10,565 nucleotides of DNA, taken from the NCBI GenBank assembly GCA_010671965.1, contig JAAHIC010000088.1, positions 1 to 10,565 of the forward strand, given 5' to 3'. This DNA is from Leptolyngbya sp. SIO4C5 (GTDB lineage Bacteria; Cyanobacteriota; Cyanobacteriia; Phormidesmidales; Phormidesmidaceae). Made by a program: the position numbers and the translations under genes. The notes beneath the pieces are model-generated. The model ran no database searches. It was not told where the DNA came from and saw only the letters and a program-made list of their open reading frames with translations. Position 1 is the first letter of the stretch. Every line of letters starts with the position of its first letter. Positions 1-7,042 of this stretch are shown here, in pieces.

Positions 1-1164
1 GAAGGGGTCGTCGATTCCGAGGCTGTTCAAAAGCAGGTATCTGCCGTGCAGGTCGGAGATGACCTCTTCACCGTTCACCCGGCGAATCACATCGCCAGCC
101 CGTAGTCCGGCTCTAGCAGCAGGTGAATCCGGCACAACGCTGACAATCAGAATACCTGTCTCCTCATCAACGCTAAAGCCGACATTAGGATTAGCGTTAA
201 TTTCGGCCTTGGTTTCTGGATTTAAAGTGACCATCTGAATCCCCAGGTAAGGATGCTCTACTTTGCTATTGGCAATCAGTTGATCCGCAATCTCCTTGGC
301 GGTGTTGATGGGCACGGCAAAACCAATCCCCTGCGCCCCTTGAATAATGGCGGTGTTTACGCCAATCACTTGACCTTGCTCATCTAGCAGCGGGCCGCCG
401 GAGTTACCGGGGTTGATGGCCGTATCAGTCTGGATAAAGTCTACGCGCTTGTCTGAAATACCCACGTCGCCGCTAGAGCGTCCGGTAGCACTGATAATAC
501 CGGCGGTAACGGTATTGTCCAGACCGAGGGGATTACCAATGGCGATCGCCCACTGTCCCGGTCTAATTTGGTCAGAATCGGCAAGCTGCACCGTGGGTAG
601 ATCGGCCCCTTCAACGCGAATCACGGCAATGTCTGTCACCGGATCGCTGCCTAACACTTCTCCGGCCAAAGAGCGTCCGTCTTTGAGCGTTACCTGCACC
701 TTGTCCGCACCGTCAACCACGTGGGCGTTAGTCAGCACGTGTCCCTGATTATCCAGGATAAAGCCGGAACCAACGCCGCGCTGAATCCGCTCGGAGGGCT
801 GCATGGGAATTTGATCACCGAAGAAACGGCGCAAGAAAGGATCGTTAAAGGCTTCCGGCACTTCTTGTCGCACAGTTCGGGAAGCATTGATCCGCACCAC
901 GGCAGGCCCGGCAGCATCGACTACCTGACTGACAAAGTTACCTCCGCTGCTAGAAACCCCTGGAATAGCCTGAGCAACGGCGGCAGATTCAGTTGAGGTG
1001 ATGGCTGTTTGGGCAACGGCCTGCTGGTTTAGAGGCGACTGCGGACTCCAGGCAAAGTAGCCCCCCGTAGCGGCCAGTCCTGCGCCCAGCAGAACACAGG
1101 AACTGCGGGATAGCCATTGTTGCCAGCCGGACTGAACTGTTTGAGAAGAATTGTCTAACTGCAT
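1..1164 (-). CDS. HtrA/Deg-family serine endopeptidase (HhoA/HhoB/HtrA group), 3' end beyond window
   Basis: A frame of 388 codons is open from ATG at 1164 to the left edge without a stop. Residues about 22-40 form a hydrophobic membrane anchor or signal segment, followed by an Ala/Gln-rich stretch, so the protease should act in the periplasm or thylakoid lumen. The trypsin-like triad is complete: His148 in TNAHVVDGA, Asp178 in VTDIAV and Ser255 in [14 protein letters not shown] domain begins near residue 305 (YLGIQMV) with [14 protein letters not shown] at 347-360; its end is cut off. The family degrades or refolds damaged envelope proteins. The start is supported by a good ribosome site (GAGGTG, plus strand 1174-1179). 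Wording such as [10 protein letters not shown] and [12 protein letters not shown] recalls HhoA of Synechocystis from memory, but the paralogue is not settled. A TATAAG -10-like box lies at 1218-1223 without a convincing -35. Confidence 0.95.
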   Translation of the reverse strand, partial: MQLDNSSQTVQSGWQQWLSRSSCVLLGAGLAATGGYFAWSPQSPLNQQAVAQTAITSTESAAVAQAIPGVSSSGGNFVSQVVDAAGPAVVRINASRTVRQEVPEAFNDPFLRRFFGDQIPMQPSERIQRGVGSGFILDNQGHVLTNAHVVDGADKVQVTLKDGRSLAGEVLGSDPVTDIAVIRVEGADLPTVQLADSDQIRPGQWAIAIGNPLGLDNTVTAGIISATGRSSGDVGISDKRVDFIQTDTAINPGNSGGPLLDEQGQVIGVNTAIIQGAQGIGFAVPINTAKEIADQLIANSKVEHPYLGIQMVTLNPETKAEINANPNVGFSVDEETGILIVSVVPDSPAARAGLRAGDVIRRVNGEEVISDLHGRYLLLNSLGIDDPF

Positions 1165-1334
1165 TCTATTATTCACCTCTATCTGCGATAAGCTGTCTGG
1201 TTTTTCTAATCACTTTGCTTATAGTCCTTACTCTAATGAGCCGATATGGCGGCCATGTGGAGCTAGTGTGAAAATACTGCAACGGGGAAAATCTATGAGA
1301 GGATCAGCTACAGCAGCAAGCGATCGCAGCAGAT

Positions 1335-1643
1335 ATGGTAATTGAGTGGCTTAAATTTCGCGTCCCGGCGGAGCAGCGGGAGAAGTACGTGCAGATTGAT
1401 GCCGAAATCTGGAATTCAGCTTTAGAAAAATATGATGGCTTTATGGGCAAGGAAGTTTGGATCTCGCCAGACGATACCTCCGAGCTGATCTTGGTGATCC
1501 GCTGGGCCAGCCGAGAGCAGTGGAAAGCAATTGATCAAGTCGGGCTAGACAAGATTACCCGCGCATTTGATCAGGCTCTGGGCTTTGAATACGAGATGCT
1601 GGAGTCTAAAGAGTATCAGGTGCGTCGCTTTCTCAGTAGCTGA
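1335..1643 (+). CDS. TIGR03792-type conserved cyanobacterial protein (ABM-like fold)
   Basis: This 102-residue protein starts MVIEWLKFRV and ends ESKEYQVRRFLSS. The order of EIWNSALEKYDGF, GKEVWISPDD and ILVIRWASREQWKAI is, as I recognise it, the pattern of the cyanobacterial TIGR03792 family of small proteins of unknown function. The length is normal for the family. The alternating strand/helix pattern and the IRWASREQW motif suggest a dimeric alpha/beta barrel like antibiotic-biosynthesis monooxygenases, but no catalytic residue can be assigned. There is no signal peptide, so it should be cytoplasmic. A HIP1 octamer ends eight bases before the ATG and no clear Shine-Dalgarno is present; the start is chosen because the conserved N-terminus begins there. 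It is divergent from the htrA-like gene across a 170-base gap and followed 55 bases later by the next plus-strand gene. Confidence 0.88.
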   Translation: MVIEWLKFRVPAEQREKYVQIDAEIWNSALEKYDGFMGKEVWISPDDTSELILVIRWASREQWKAIDQVGLDKITRAFDQALGFEYEMLESKEYQVRRFLSS

Positions 1644-1698
1644 AAGCGGTAAGGTCTAAAATCTCGCTAGGATAGCAGTACGCCTACTCTGAGTTACT

Positions 1699-2043
1699 AT
1701 GCCAGCCTGTCCTCGCTGCCAGCAGCCTGTTCAAGCTAATGATTTGCAATGTCCACGCTGTAGGCTAAAGCTGAAAGCTTACGGTCATCCGGGCATTGAA
1801 CTTTACAGAGCGGAGGAAGGTACTTATTTATGCTCGGACTGTGTTTATGACGCAGACGATACCTGCAACTTTCCTCAACGTCCGTTTGCCCAGTCCTGTA
1901 CCCTCTATCAGTCCAAGGCGGCTCCTGTGGCAGACTCTGTCACCCAGCCTGCTGTCTTTCCTAATCGAGCCTGGTTAAGACGTAACTTACCCTGGCTGAC
2001 CCTGGTGGGCTTGTTGCTTATTAGCCTGCTGATTGCAATATAG
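1699..2043 (+). CDS. Eight-cysteine zinc-ribbon-like protein with C-terminal membrane anchor
   Basis: The 114-residue product has two cysteine sets. The first, Cys4-x2-Cys7 and Cys18-x2-Cys21, is a classic zinc ribbon. The second, Cys45-x2-Cys48-x7-Cys56-x10-Cys67, could hold a second zinc or an Fe-S cluster. A Gln/Ala/Pro linker follows, then RRNLPW and a hydrophobic segment at about 98-113 ending two residues from the C-terminus. This predicts a tail-anchored protein with its metal-binding head in the cytoplasm (inference). I recognise the type as a small conserved cyanobacterial protein but know no function. Only a weak GAG precedes the ATG. Its last 23 bases overlap the 3' end of the convergent nblS gene, so the membrane segment is encoded partly opposite the kinase's C-terminal tail. 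Confidence 0.85.
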   Translation: MPACPRCQQPVQANDLQCPRCRLKLKAYGHPGIELYRAEEGTYLCSDCVYDADDTCNFPQRPFAQSCTLYQSKAAPVADSVTQPAVFPNRAWLRRNLPWLTLVGLLLISLLIAI

Positions 2044-3991
2044 GGGAGGTTGACTGAGACCCTTCTGAACTGCTGGTGGCGGCTGTTCCCTCGTTTTCGA
2101 TCGCAGCGGTATACAGGTTGAGGTCAAACCAGAAAGTGGTGCCTGTTCCCACTTCGCTGACCAGATTGACGCGGCTGCTGTGCTTTTCCACAATATTTTT
2201 GACAATGGACAGCCCTAACCCCGTTCCCTCTAAGGTGTGAACCCGGTTTTCTACTCTAAAGAAGCGATCGAAAATAGCGGCCTGATCCTCAGGAGCAATA
2301 CCAATGCCCGTATCGGCAATTTCAATGCGCACGGCGCTGACAGTATTGTGTGCGGCTGGCTGCGGCGATCGATAGGCTCGAATCATAATCTGGCCGCCCG
2401 CTGTAGTAAATTTCAAAGCGTTACCGACGAGATTGACTAAAACCTGAAGCAGTAAGTCATAGTTGCTTAATACCAAGGGCAAGTTAGTCTCAATATCAGA
2501 CAGCAGTTCAATCTGCTTATCGCGGGCATTAAGCTGATAGGTGCGCAGGGTCTGTTCAATCGGCTGCGTCACGTCCACGCCGCTGAGCTGATAGCGACGA
2601 TTCGACTCTAAGCGCGATAGGTCAAGCACGTCGTTGACCAAGCGGGTGAGGCGATCGGTTTCATGATTGGCGGTTTCTAAAAATTCGCGGCGTTCTGGCT
2701 CGCTGAGATCTTCGCCGTATTCGTGCAGCGTTTCAATAAACGACTTGATATTGAACAGCGGCGTTCTCAGCTCGTGGGAAACATTGCTGATGAACTGGCT
2801 TTTAGCTTCGTTTAGAGCCACTTCGCGGGTAATGTCTTGAACGGTTATGGCAATGCCTTTGACATTTTCCCTGGCCTGATCGAGCACTGTGTTGAGCAAA
2901 ATTCGCACGGTGCGACTAGAAGGCTCTGGCAAAATCAGGCGAAATTCCATCACCTCAGCGTCTCCCGCAGCCGCTTCATAAAGAGGACGGGTGAGCTGAA
3001 TAGCGACAGAACTGGGCAAATGCTCGAGGACAGTCTCGGTCTCTAGGAATCTATTTTCCCAACCAAAGAGACGCCGGGCGGCAGGATTGACCAAAACAAT
3101 CCGCATTTCTGTGTCTAGCAGGATAGCCCCGTCAGCAATGGTTGAAACGAGAGTTTCCAGCTTGGCTTTTTCTGCCGTCAGTTCTTCAATATTTTGTTCT
3201 TCGTAGCGCTCTAGGCGCTCGGCCATGTCGTTAAAGCTGTGAATTAGCTCGCCTAGCTCTCCGCCCAAAGGAAGATCAATTCGCTGCTGAAAGTTACCGG
3301 CGGCAATGTTTTTAACGCCGACCAGGAGCTCTTTAATCGGCTGGGTAATGGTGAGGGCGTTGAAAACCGCGCCTAAGATGACCATCACCCAGATGGAGAC
3401 AAAGACGGCGACGGTAACGTCGCGGGTGAGATGGGAGGAGGTGACAACCGTGGGATTGGGGTTGATACCCAAGGCGAGGACACCGAGATATTCGCCTTCA
3501 TAGTTGAGGGGTACAAAGACATCGGTGACTTCGCCCAAGGGCGTGATGTGCTGTCGCACTAGCGGCAGATCAGCGCTGCGAACGTAGTTTTCCGGGAGCT
3601 GCATCCGCCGCCGAATGGCTAGGGAATTTTGCACCGCCGGCTCAGAGTAGGGAATGCCAAAGAAAATGTCGCCATCTTCGTCGGCATAGAGCATATAGCG
3701 CACGCTGGAGGTGCTTTGGTAAAAGCTATAGGAAAAGCGGGCTAGCTCGGTGCGATCGCCCTCATAGACCAGCGGTGCTACATTAGCTGCCAGTAGCAGC
3801 CCTAAGTCGCGGCCAAAGCGAGTGTCGTTGAGCCGCGCATCCTGCTGAATTGTGTTGACCGCCCAAAAGGTCAGACCGCTCATGATCAAGGAAACTACCA
3901 GCGTTGCCCCTGCCATGAGCCGCGTCTGGAGGGTAAAATCGCCCCACCAGCGAACAATCAGTTCTCTGAGTTTGCCTAAAATCTTAATCAA
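2021..3991 (-). CDS. nblS: NblS/Hik33 (DspA)-type membrane sensor histidine kinase
   Basis: The 656-residue kinase has the NblS architecture: a first transmembrane helix at about 26-46, an extracytoplasmic sensor region (about 50-190) and a second helix at about 191-213. HAMP (214-265), a short coiled coil, PAS (about 275-390), HisKA with His406 in SHELRTP, and HATPase with Asn524 (N box), DTGIGIA at 560-566 and GTGLGLS at 589-595 follow. The stretch NTIQQDARLNDTRFGRDLGL is nearly identical, from memory, to Synechocystis Hik33. The family phosphorylates RpaB and controls high-light genes, phycobilisome degradation and stress responses. All phosphotransfer motifs are intact. The start is TTG: no in-frame ATG lies upstream before the TAA at 4013-4015, and no good Shine-Dalgarno is seen. 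It lies 123 bases downstream of the transaldolase gene, in the same direction. The acidic/Ser-rich tail after about residue 632 is variable. Confidence 0.96.
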   Translation of the reverse strand: MIKILGKLRELIVRWWGDFTLQTRLMAGATLVVSLIMSGLTFWAVNTIQQDARLNDTRFGRDLGLLLAANVAPLVYEGDRTELARFSYSFYQSTSSVRYMLYADEDGDIFFGIPYSEPAVQNSLAIRRRMQLPENYVRSADLPLVRQHITPLGEVTDVFVPLNYEGEYLGVLALGINPNPTVVTSSHLTRDVTVAVFVSIWVMVILGAVFNALTITQPIKELLVGVKNIAAGNFQQRIDLPLGGELGELIHSFNDMAERLERYEEQNIEELTAEKAKLETLVSTIADGAILLDTEMRIVLVNPAARRLFGWENRFLETETVLEHLPSSVAIQLTRPLYEAAAGDAEVMEFRLILPEPSSRTVRILLNTVLDQARENVKGIAITVQDITREVALNEAKSQFISNVSHELRTPLFNIKSFIETLHEYGEDLSEPERREFLETANHETDRLTRLVNDVLDLSRLESNRRYQLSGVDVTQPIEQTLRTYQLNARDKQIELLSDIETNLPLVLSNYDLLLQVLVNLVGNALKFTTAGGQIMIRAYRSPQPAAHNTVSAVRIEIADTGIGIAPEDQAAIFDRFFRVENRVHTLEGTGLGLSIVKNIVEKHSSRVNLVSEVGTGTTFWFDLNLYTAAIENEGTAATSSSEGSQSTSPILQSAG

Positions 3992-4114
3992 AGCCGATCT
4001 ATGCCGTAAGCCTTATTGCATTGGTTCAATAATATATGCCTATTTTCGCACGAACATTCCCCAGCAAGCGGGTTGCTTCACAGACTGCCTCATTGAGCCT
4101 ATTTCGAGCCGCTA

Positions 4115-5296
4115 TTAGACCTGAACCAGCTGATAGCCGCCACCGAGGCCAGCGCTAATTTCATCCGGGGTGACTTTGCCGTCATGATCGCGATCGAGGG
4201 CGTCAAACACCGCATCGGTGCCCATCCACTCTTCGCGGGTGATGAAGCCATCGCCGTCTAGATCGTAGGCTTGAAAGACCTCTTCAGCCGCCTGATTGAC
4301 CAGCTGTTCCCCTTGTAGCCGCAGGCGCAGCCGATCGGCCAGCATGGTTTCTAAAGTTTCTAGCGCCTTGCTAAAACCGCGAATCCCTTCATCTAGCTTT
4401 TCTGAGGCCATGCGATCGCTCTGGTGCATTTTGTCAAAAGTCGCTTTGTCCATCGTGATTTTGGCAATGTCAGCCTTAGCGGCCTTTTCGGGCATGAGCT
4501 GGCGGGGCAGGTCTGCTTCAGTGCTATCTAGCTGCGCCAGGAGCTTGGGTGAAATCGTCAGCAAGTCGCAGCCGGCGAGCTGGGTGATTTCACCAATGTT
4601 GCGGAAGCTGGCCCCCATGACTTCGGTGCTGTAGCCAAACTTTTTGTAGTAGTTATAGATTTCGGTGACGGACTGAACGCCGGGGTCTTCCTCAGGCGGA
4701 TAGTCCTCGCGGCCTGTTTCTTTTTTGTACCAGTCAAGGATGCGACCGACAAAGGGCGAAATCAGGGTGACGCCGGACTCGGCGCAGGCGATCGCCTGAT
4801 GCAGGCCAAACAGCAGCGTCAGGTTGCAGTGAATGCCTTCGGTTTCTAGCACCTTGGCGGCCTGAATTCCTTCCCAGGTAGAGGCAATTTTGATCAAGAC
4901 GCGATCGCGGGAGACCCCAGCCGCTTCGTACTGAGCAATCAAATCTCGCGCCGTTTCAAGGGTGGCTTCGGTGTCGTAGGAGAGGCGAGCGTCTACCTCA
5001 GTAGAAACCCGTCCGGGAATAATCTGCAAAATCTTCAGGCCAAAGGCAACCGCCAGCCGCTTGAATGCCAGGTTGGCAATATCTTTATCACCAGCTCCAG
5101 AGCCAGCATCAGCCTTGGCTTTTAGCAGCGTCTCGTCCACAATTTCCTGATACTGAGGCATCTGGGCAGCAGCGGTAATCAGCGACGGATTAGTAGTCGC
5201 ATCGCGCGGTTTAAACTGCTCGATCGCCTGAATATCGCCAGTATCAGCGACCACAATGGTCATTTCCCGTAGCTGCTCTAGCAAACTCTGCGCCAT
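4115..5296 (-). CDS. tal: Transaldolase with C-terminal EF-hand pair
   Basis: Transaldolase moves a dihydroxyacetone unit between sedoheptulose-7-phosphate and glyceraldehyde-3-phosphate in the cytoplasmic pentose phosphate pathway. The first 325 or so residues form the TalB-type barrel. Asp18 lies in [14 protein letters not shown] is at 32-40, Glu100 is in [10 protein letters not shown], and the Schiff-base Lys136 is in [11 protein letters not shown]. The remaining 65 residues carry two canonical calcium-binding loops, [12 protein letters not shown] (345-356) and [12 protein letters not shown] (368-379), each with acidic residues at positions 1, 3, 5 and 12. Other cyanobacterial transaldolases carry the same extension, so 393 residues is normal. 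The start is backed by GAGGAA (plus strand 5302-5307). A TACAAT -10-like box (plus strand 5329-5334) with TTAACA 20 bases upstream could be its own promoter, though the spacing is long. Confidence 0.97.
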   Translation of the reverse strand: MAQSLLEQLREMTIVVADTGDIQAIEQFKPRDATTNPSLITAAAQMPQYQEIVDETLLKAKADAGSGAGDKDIANLAFKRLAVAFGLKILQIIPGRVSTEVDARLSYDTEATLETARDLIAQYEAAGVSRDRVLIKIASTWEGIQAAKVLETEGIHCNLTLLFGLHQAIACAESGVTLISPFVGRILDWYKKETGREDYPPEEDPGVQSVTEIYNYYKKFGYSTEVMGASFRNIGEITQLAGCDLLTISPKLLAQLDSTEADLPRQLMPEKAAKADIAKITMDKATFDKMHQSDRMASEKLDEGIRGFSKALETLETMLADRLRLRLQGEQLVNQAAEEVFQAYDLDGDGFITREEWMGTDAVFDALDRDHDGKVTPDEISAGLGGGYQLVQV

Positions 5297-5387
5297 GACT
5301 GTTCCTCAGCGGTGCCGTGATTGCTCTTATTGTAGTCAGCCTGGCCTGATTTACTGTTAATCGGAGATTAAAATCGAGGGGGCAAGA

Positions 5388-5714
5388 TTACATTCGGGTC
5401 AAAGCCTTCACCTTGGCTAGCTTGGCTTCGTCTAGACCCGCCAGCTCATTGACCTGTAGCCAGCCTTCTTTAACCAGTTGGGAAAATACAAAAACGAGAG
5501 AGGATTCTCTATCGTCGTACTTGCCGTCAATCTCGTACCTTTTAGTGCTTAAAAGGTCATGAAGCTGCCAAATATCTTCCAGCGCTGTAATATTGCCCGC
5601 CCTTGCTCGAACTGTTGAGATTAAAGCCTGGACCTCTCGGTCATAGGCGTTTTTTAGGGCCGCTTGAGCAATTTCCTTTTCAGCCAGCGACCACTCAGTA
5701 TTACTCACCTGCAT
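5388..5714 (-). CDS. frp: Fluorescence recovery protein (FRP)
   Basis: This 108-residue helical protein matches FRP, the partner of OCP at phycobilisomes on the thylakoid surface. FRP binds the C-terminal domain of light-activated OCP, speeds its return to the orange form and frees the antenna from quenching. The signature WQLHDLLSTKRYEIDGKYDD (49-68) contains the conserved Trp49, His52, Asp53 and Arg59, equivalent to Trp50, His53, Asp54 and Arg60 of Synechocystis FRP. VFVFSQLVKEG and the KVKALTR tail also match. The length is the usual one. It begins 144 bases downstream of ocp in the same direction, the arrangement known from many OCP1 strains. No strong Shine-Dalgarno precedes the ATG, and a perfect hairpin lies between the two genes, so FRP may be made at a lower level than OCP (inference). 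Confidence 0.95.
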   Translation of the reverse strand: MQVSNTEWSLAEKEIAQAALKNAYDREVQALISTVRARAGNITALEDIWQLHDLLSTKRYEIDGKYDDRESSLVFVFSQLVKEGWLQVNELAGLDEAKLAKVKALTRM

Positions 5715-5781
5715 TATTCAAATCTGATATTCTCGAAATTTTTGCCTTACATATCTTAACAAAATGTCTCATTTTCTGACG

Positions 5782-5815
5782 CTGAAAGCGCTCTGAGTCT
5801 CCAGAGCGCTTTCAG
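5782..5815 (-). promoter_or_regulatory. Perfect 14-bp hairpin between ocp and frp
   Basis: Arms 5782-5795 and 5802-5815 (CTGAAAGCGCTCTG and its exact complement) are separated by six bases. In the direction of ocp/frp transcription the hairpin starts 43 bases after the ocp stop and ends 67 bases before the frp start. No U-run follows on either strand, so it is not a standard intrinsic terminator. It could be a partial terminator, an mRNA 3'-end stabiliser for ocp, or a processing site that sets the ocp:frp ratio. The structure is plain in the sequence; the function is inferred. Confidence 0.6.
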
Positions 5816-5858
5816 TTAAGGGGTAACTTTTCGGCCTACAGAAATTGGCTGATCAGGC

Positions 5859-6818
5859 TTATCGGGCGAGATTCAGCAATTCCTTCGGAGACGCCAGCAG
5901 GTCAATTGCCACAAAGAAAATCTTGTTTTCAGAGTTCAGCAAGAAGCGCCAGGCCATGTTCATGCCGACGTTGGCCCCGAACCAGGGCGTCTGCACTTTT
6001 CCGGTGACCTTGATTTGGGTGTAGTCGGCCTCTGCTTGCTCTGAAACGCCGCGCTCAGGCATCAGCTTCAGATTTTGGCACTCTTCCCGGAAAAATCGCA
6101 GAATGGCTTCCTTGCCTACAATTGGCCGCTGAAAAGGTGGCTGCAGTGCTCCATCAGCCGCAAACAGTTCAATCAGGGCATCAAAGTCATTGGCATTCAA
6201 GTTGTTCATATAGCTCAGCACCGTGGAGTTGCTTACGCCTTCAATCGAAACCTGAGTCCGCTGGGCAATTGATGTGGGGGGTACCACAGGCTCAGCTACG
6301 CGCTTGTAGCTGCCCAGTTTGCTGGTATCGAAGCCCATATCCACTACGGCATTGCGCAGAACCGTAATTTGCTGACCAGAATCTAAGTTCTTGATGGCCT
6401 GCAAGACGGCTGAAGCATTGGCAGAAAGCTGATACCCTTCAGGAATGGGGGCGACGCTTCCCTGATCCATCCACTGACCAAGCTGGTACCAGAAGCCCAG
6501 CTTCAGGTTGGGTGTCCAAGTGGCATAAGTCCGGCAGATCGGCGTATCTGCGTGATTGGCCAGATCGCACATGGTCTGGGACTGCTCTTGCGGAGACATC
6601 TTCTGAATTTCTTCTAAGGTTCTCTCCGCAAACTGCATATTCGCTGCTCCAGGAGCCGCCACGGTAATTGTGTTGCCCATTTCTAGATAAGCGAACCAAA
6701 TCAGAGCTAGCTGATCTTCGGCGCTGAGCTGGTTGAACCTGGCAACCGTTGCGGGTACGGCATCAGCCGTTAGAGTACTCGGAAAGATGCCGCGAGCCGA
6801 ATCAATCGTAAATGGCAT
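5859..6818 (-). CDS. ocp: Orange carotenoid protein (OCP1-type)
   Basis: OCP binds one ketocarotenoid. Blue-green light converts it to a red form that docks on the phycobilisome core and dissipates energy as heat; it also quenches singlet oxygen. The 319 residues hold the all-helical N-terminal domain (about 1-165), a linker (about 165-190) and the NTF2-like C-terminal domain (about 195-308). Key residues by alignment from memory to the Synechocystis protein are Tyr44 and Trp110 in the N-domain, the Arg155-Glu246 salt bridge, Asn104-Trp279, and Tyr203 and Trp290, which hold the carotenoid keto group. C-domain numbering is shifted by +2 because the linker (MGFDTSKLGSYKRVAEPVVP) is two residues longer. 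The FRP-contact positions Asp222 and Phe301 are kept. The ribosome site is GAGGGA (plus strand 6824-6829), five bases from ATG. Adjacent frp supports the OCP1 class. Confidence 0.98.
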   Translation of the reverse strand: MPFTIDSARGIFPSTLTADAVPATVARFNQLSAEDQLALIWFAYLEMGNTITVAAPGAANMQFAERTLEEIQKMSPQEQSQTMCDLANHADTPICRTYATWTPNLKLGFWYQLGQWMDQGSVAPIPEGYQLSANASAVLQAIKNLDSGQQITVLRNAVVDMGFDTSKLGSYKRVAEPVVPPTSIAQRTQVSIEGVSNSTVLSYMNNLNANDFDALIELFAADGALQPPFQRPIVGKEAILRFFREECQNLKLMPERGVSEQAEADYTQIKVTGKVQTPWFGANVGMNMAWRFLLNSENKIFFVAIDLLASPKELLNLAR

Positions 6819-6920
6819 AAAAATCCCTCAGTAAAATTATTAATTTAGAAAACGCTGGGTCAGACATGGCAAAAACCTGTAGACATTGCCGCTGCCCAAA
6901 CTCACATTGTTTTTATGGAA

Positions 6921-6946
6921 AACGTAACAATGTAAAACAATATTAC
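6921..6946 (-). promoter_or_regulatory. HLR1-like (RpaB) box upstream of ocp
   Basis: Read on the ocp strand, TTTACATT (plus strand 6929-6936) is a full match to the half-site K-TTACA-WW of HLR1. Two bases upstream, at the proper ten-base period, GTAATATT (6939-6946) matches 6 of 8 positions. Directly downstream, GTTACGTT (6921-6928) matches 7 of 8 but at the wrong spacing. An inverted repeat ACATTGTT/AACAATGT (6904-6911 and 6926-6933) overlaps the site. It lies about 105 bases before the ocp start. RpaB is the known response regulator of NblS, which is encoded in this window. Binding is a hypothesis; the region is AT-rich, so chance matches are possible. Confidence 0.3.
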
Positions 6947-7042
6947 AAAAAGTTGACTTTTATTTCAATCTTTCATTTGCGCTGAAGGATAGGCATTGCT
7001 AATGCCCTTGATTAGTAAGTTGTTGGGCGCTGCTGTCTAGAT

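Noticed and set aside
1..60. Frameshift in the htrA-like gene near the left edge
   Set aside because: The other frames give no better PDZ sequence, one has a stop, and LNSLGIDDP can be aligned with the usual domain end.
413..996. Plus-strand open frames opposite the htrA-like gene
   Set aside because: The minus-strand frame has the full catalytic triad; the plus-strand translations are low-complexity shadows.
4064..4078. AGCAA/TTGCT hairpin after the transaldolase gene
   Set aside because: Five-base stem without a T-tract; easily due to chance.
5715..5781. Separate promoter for frp
   Set aside because: AT-rich with TTGTTA and several -10-like words, but no pair has a 16-18 base spacing.
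6992..7006. Hairpin GGCATT-GCT-AATGCC as terminator of the rhomboid gene
   Set aside because: The stem is only six bases and no U-run follows on the minus strand, so I did not list it as a terminator.
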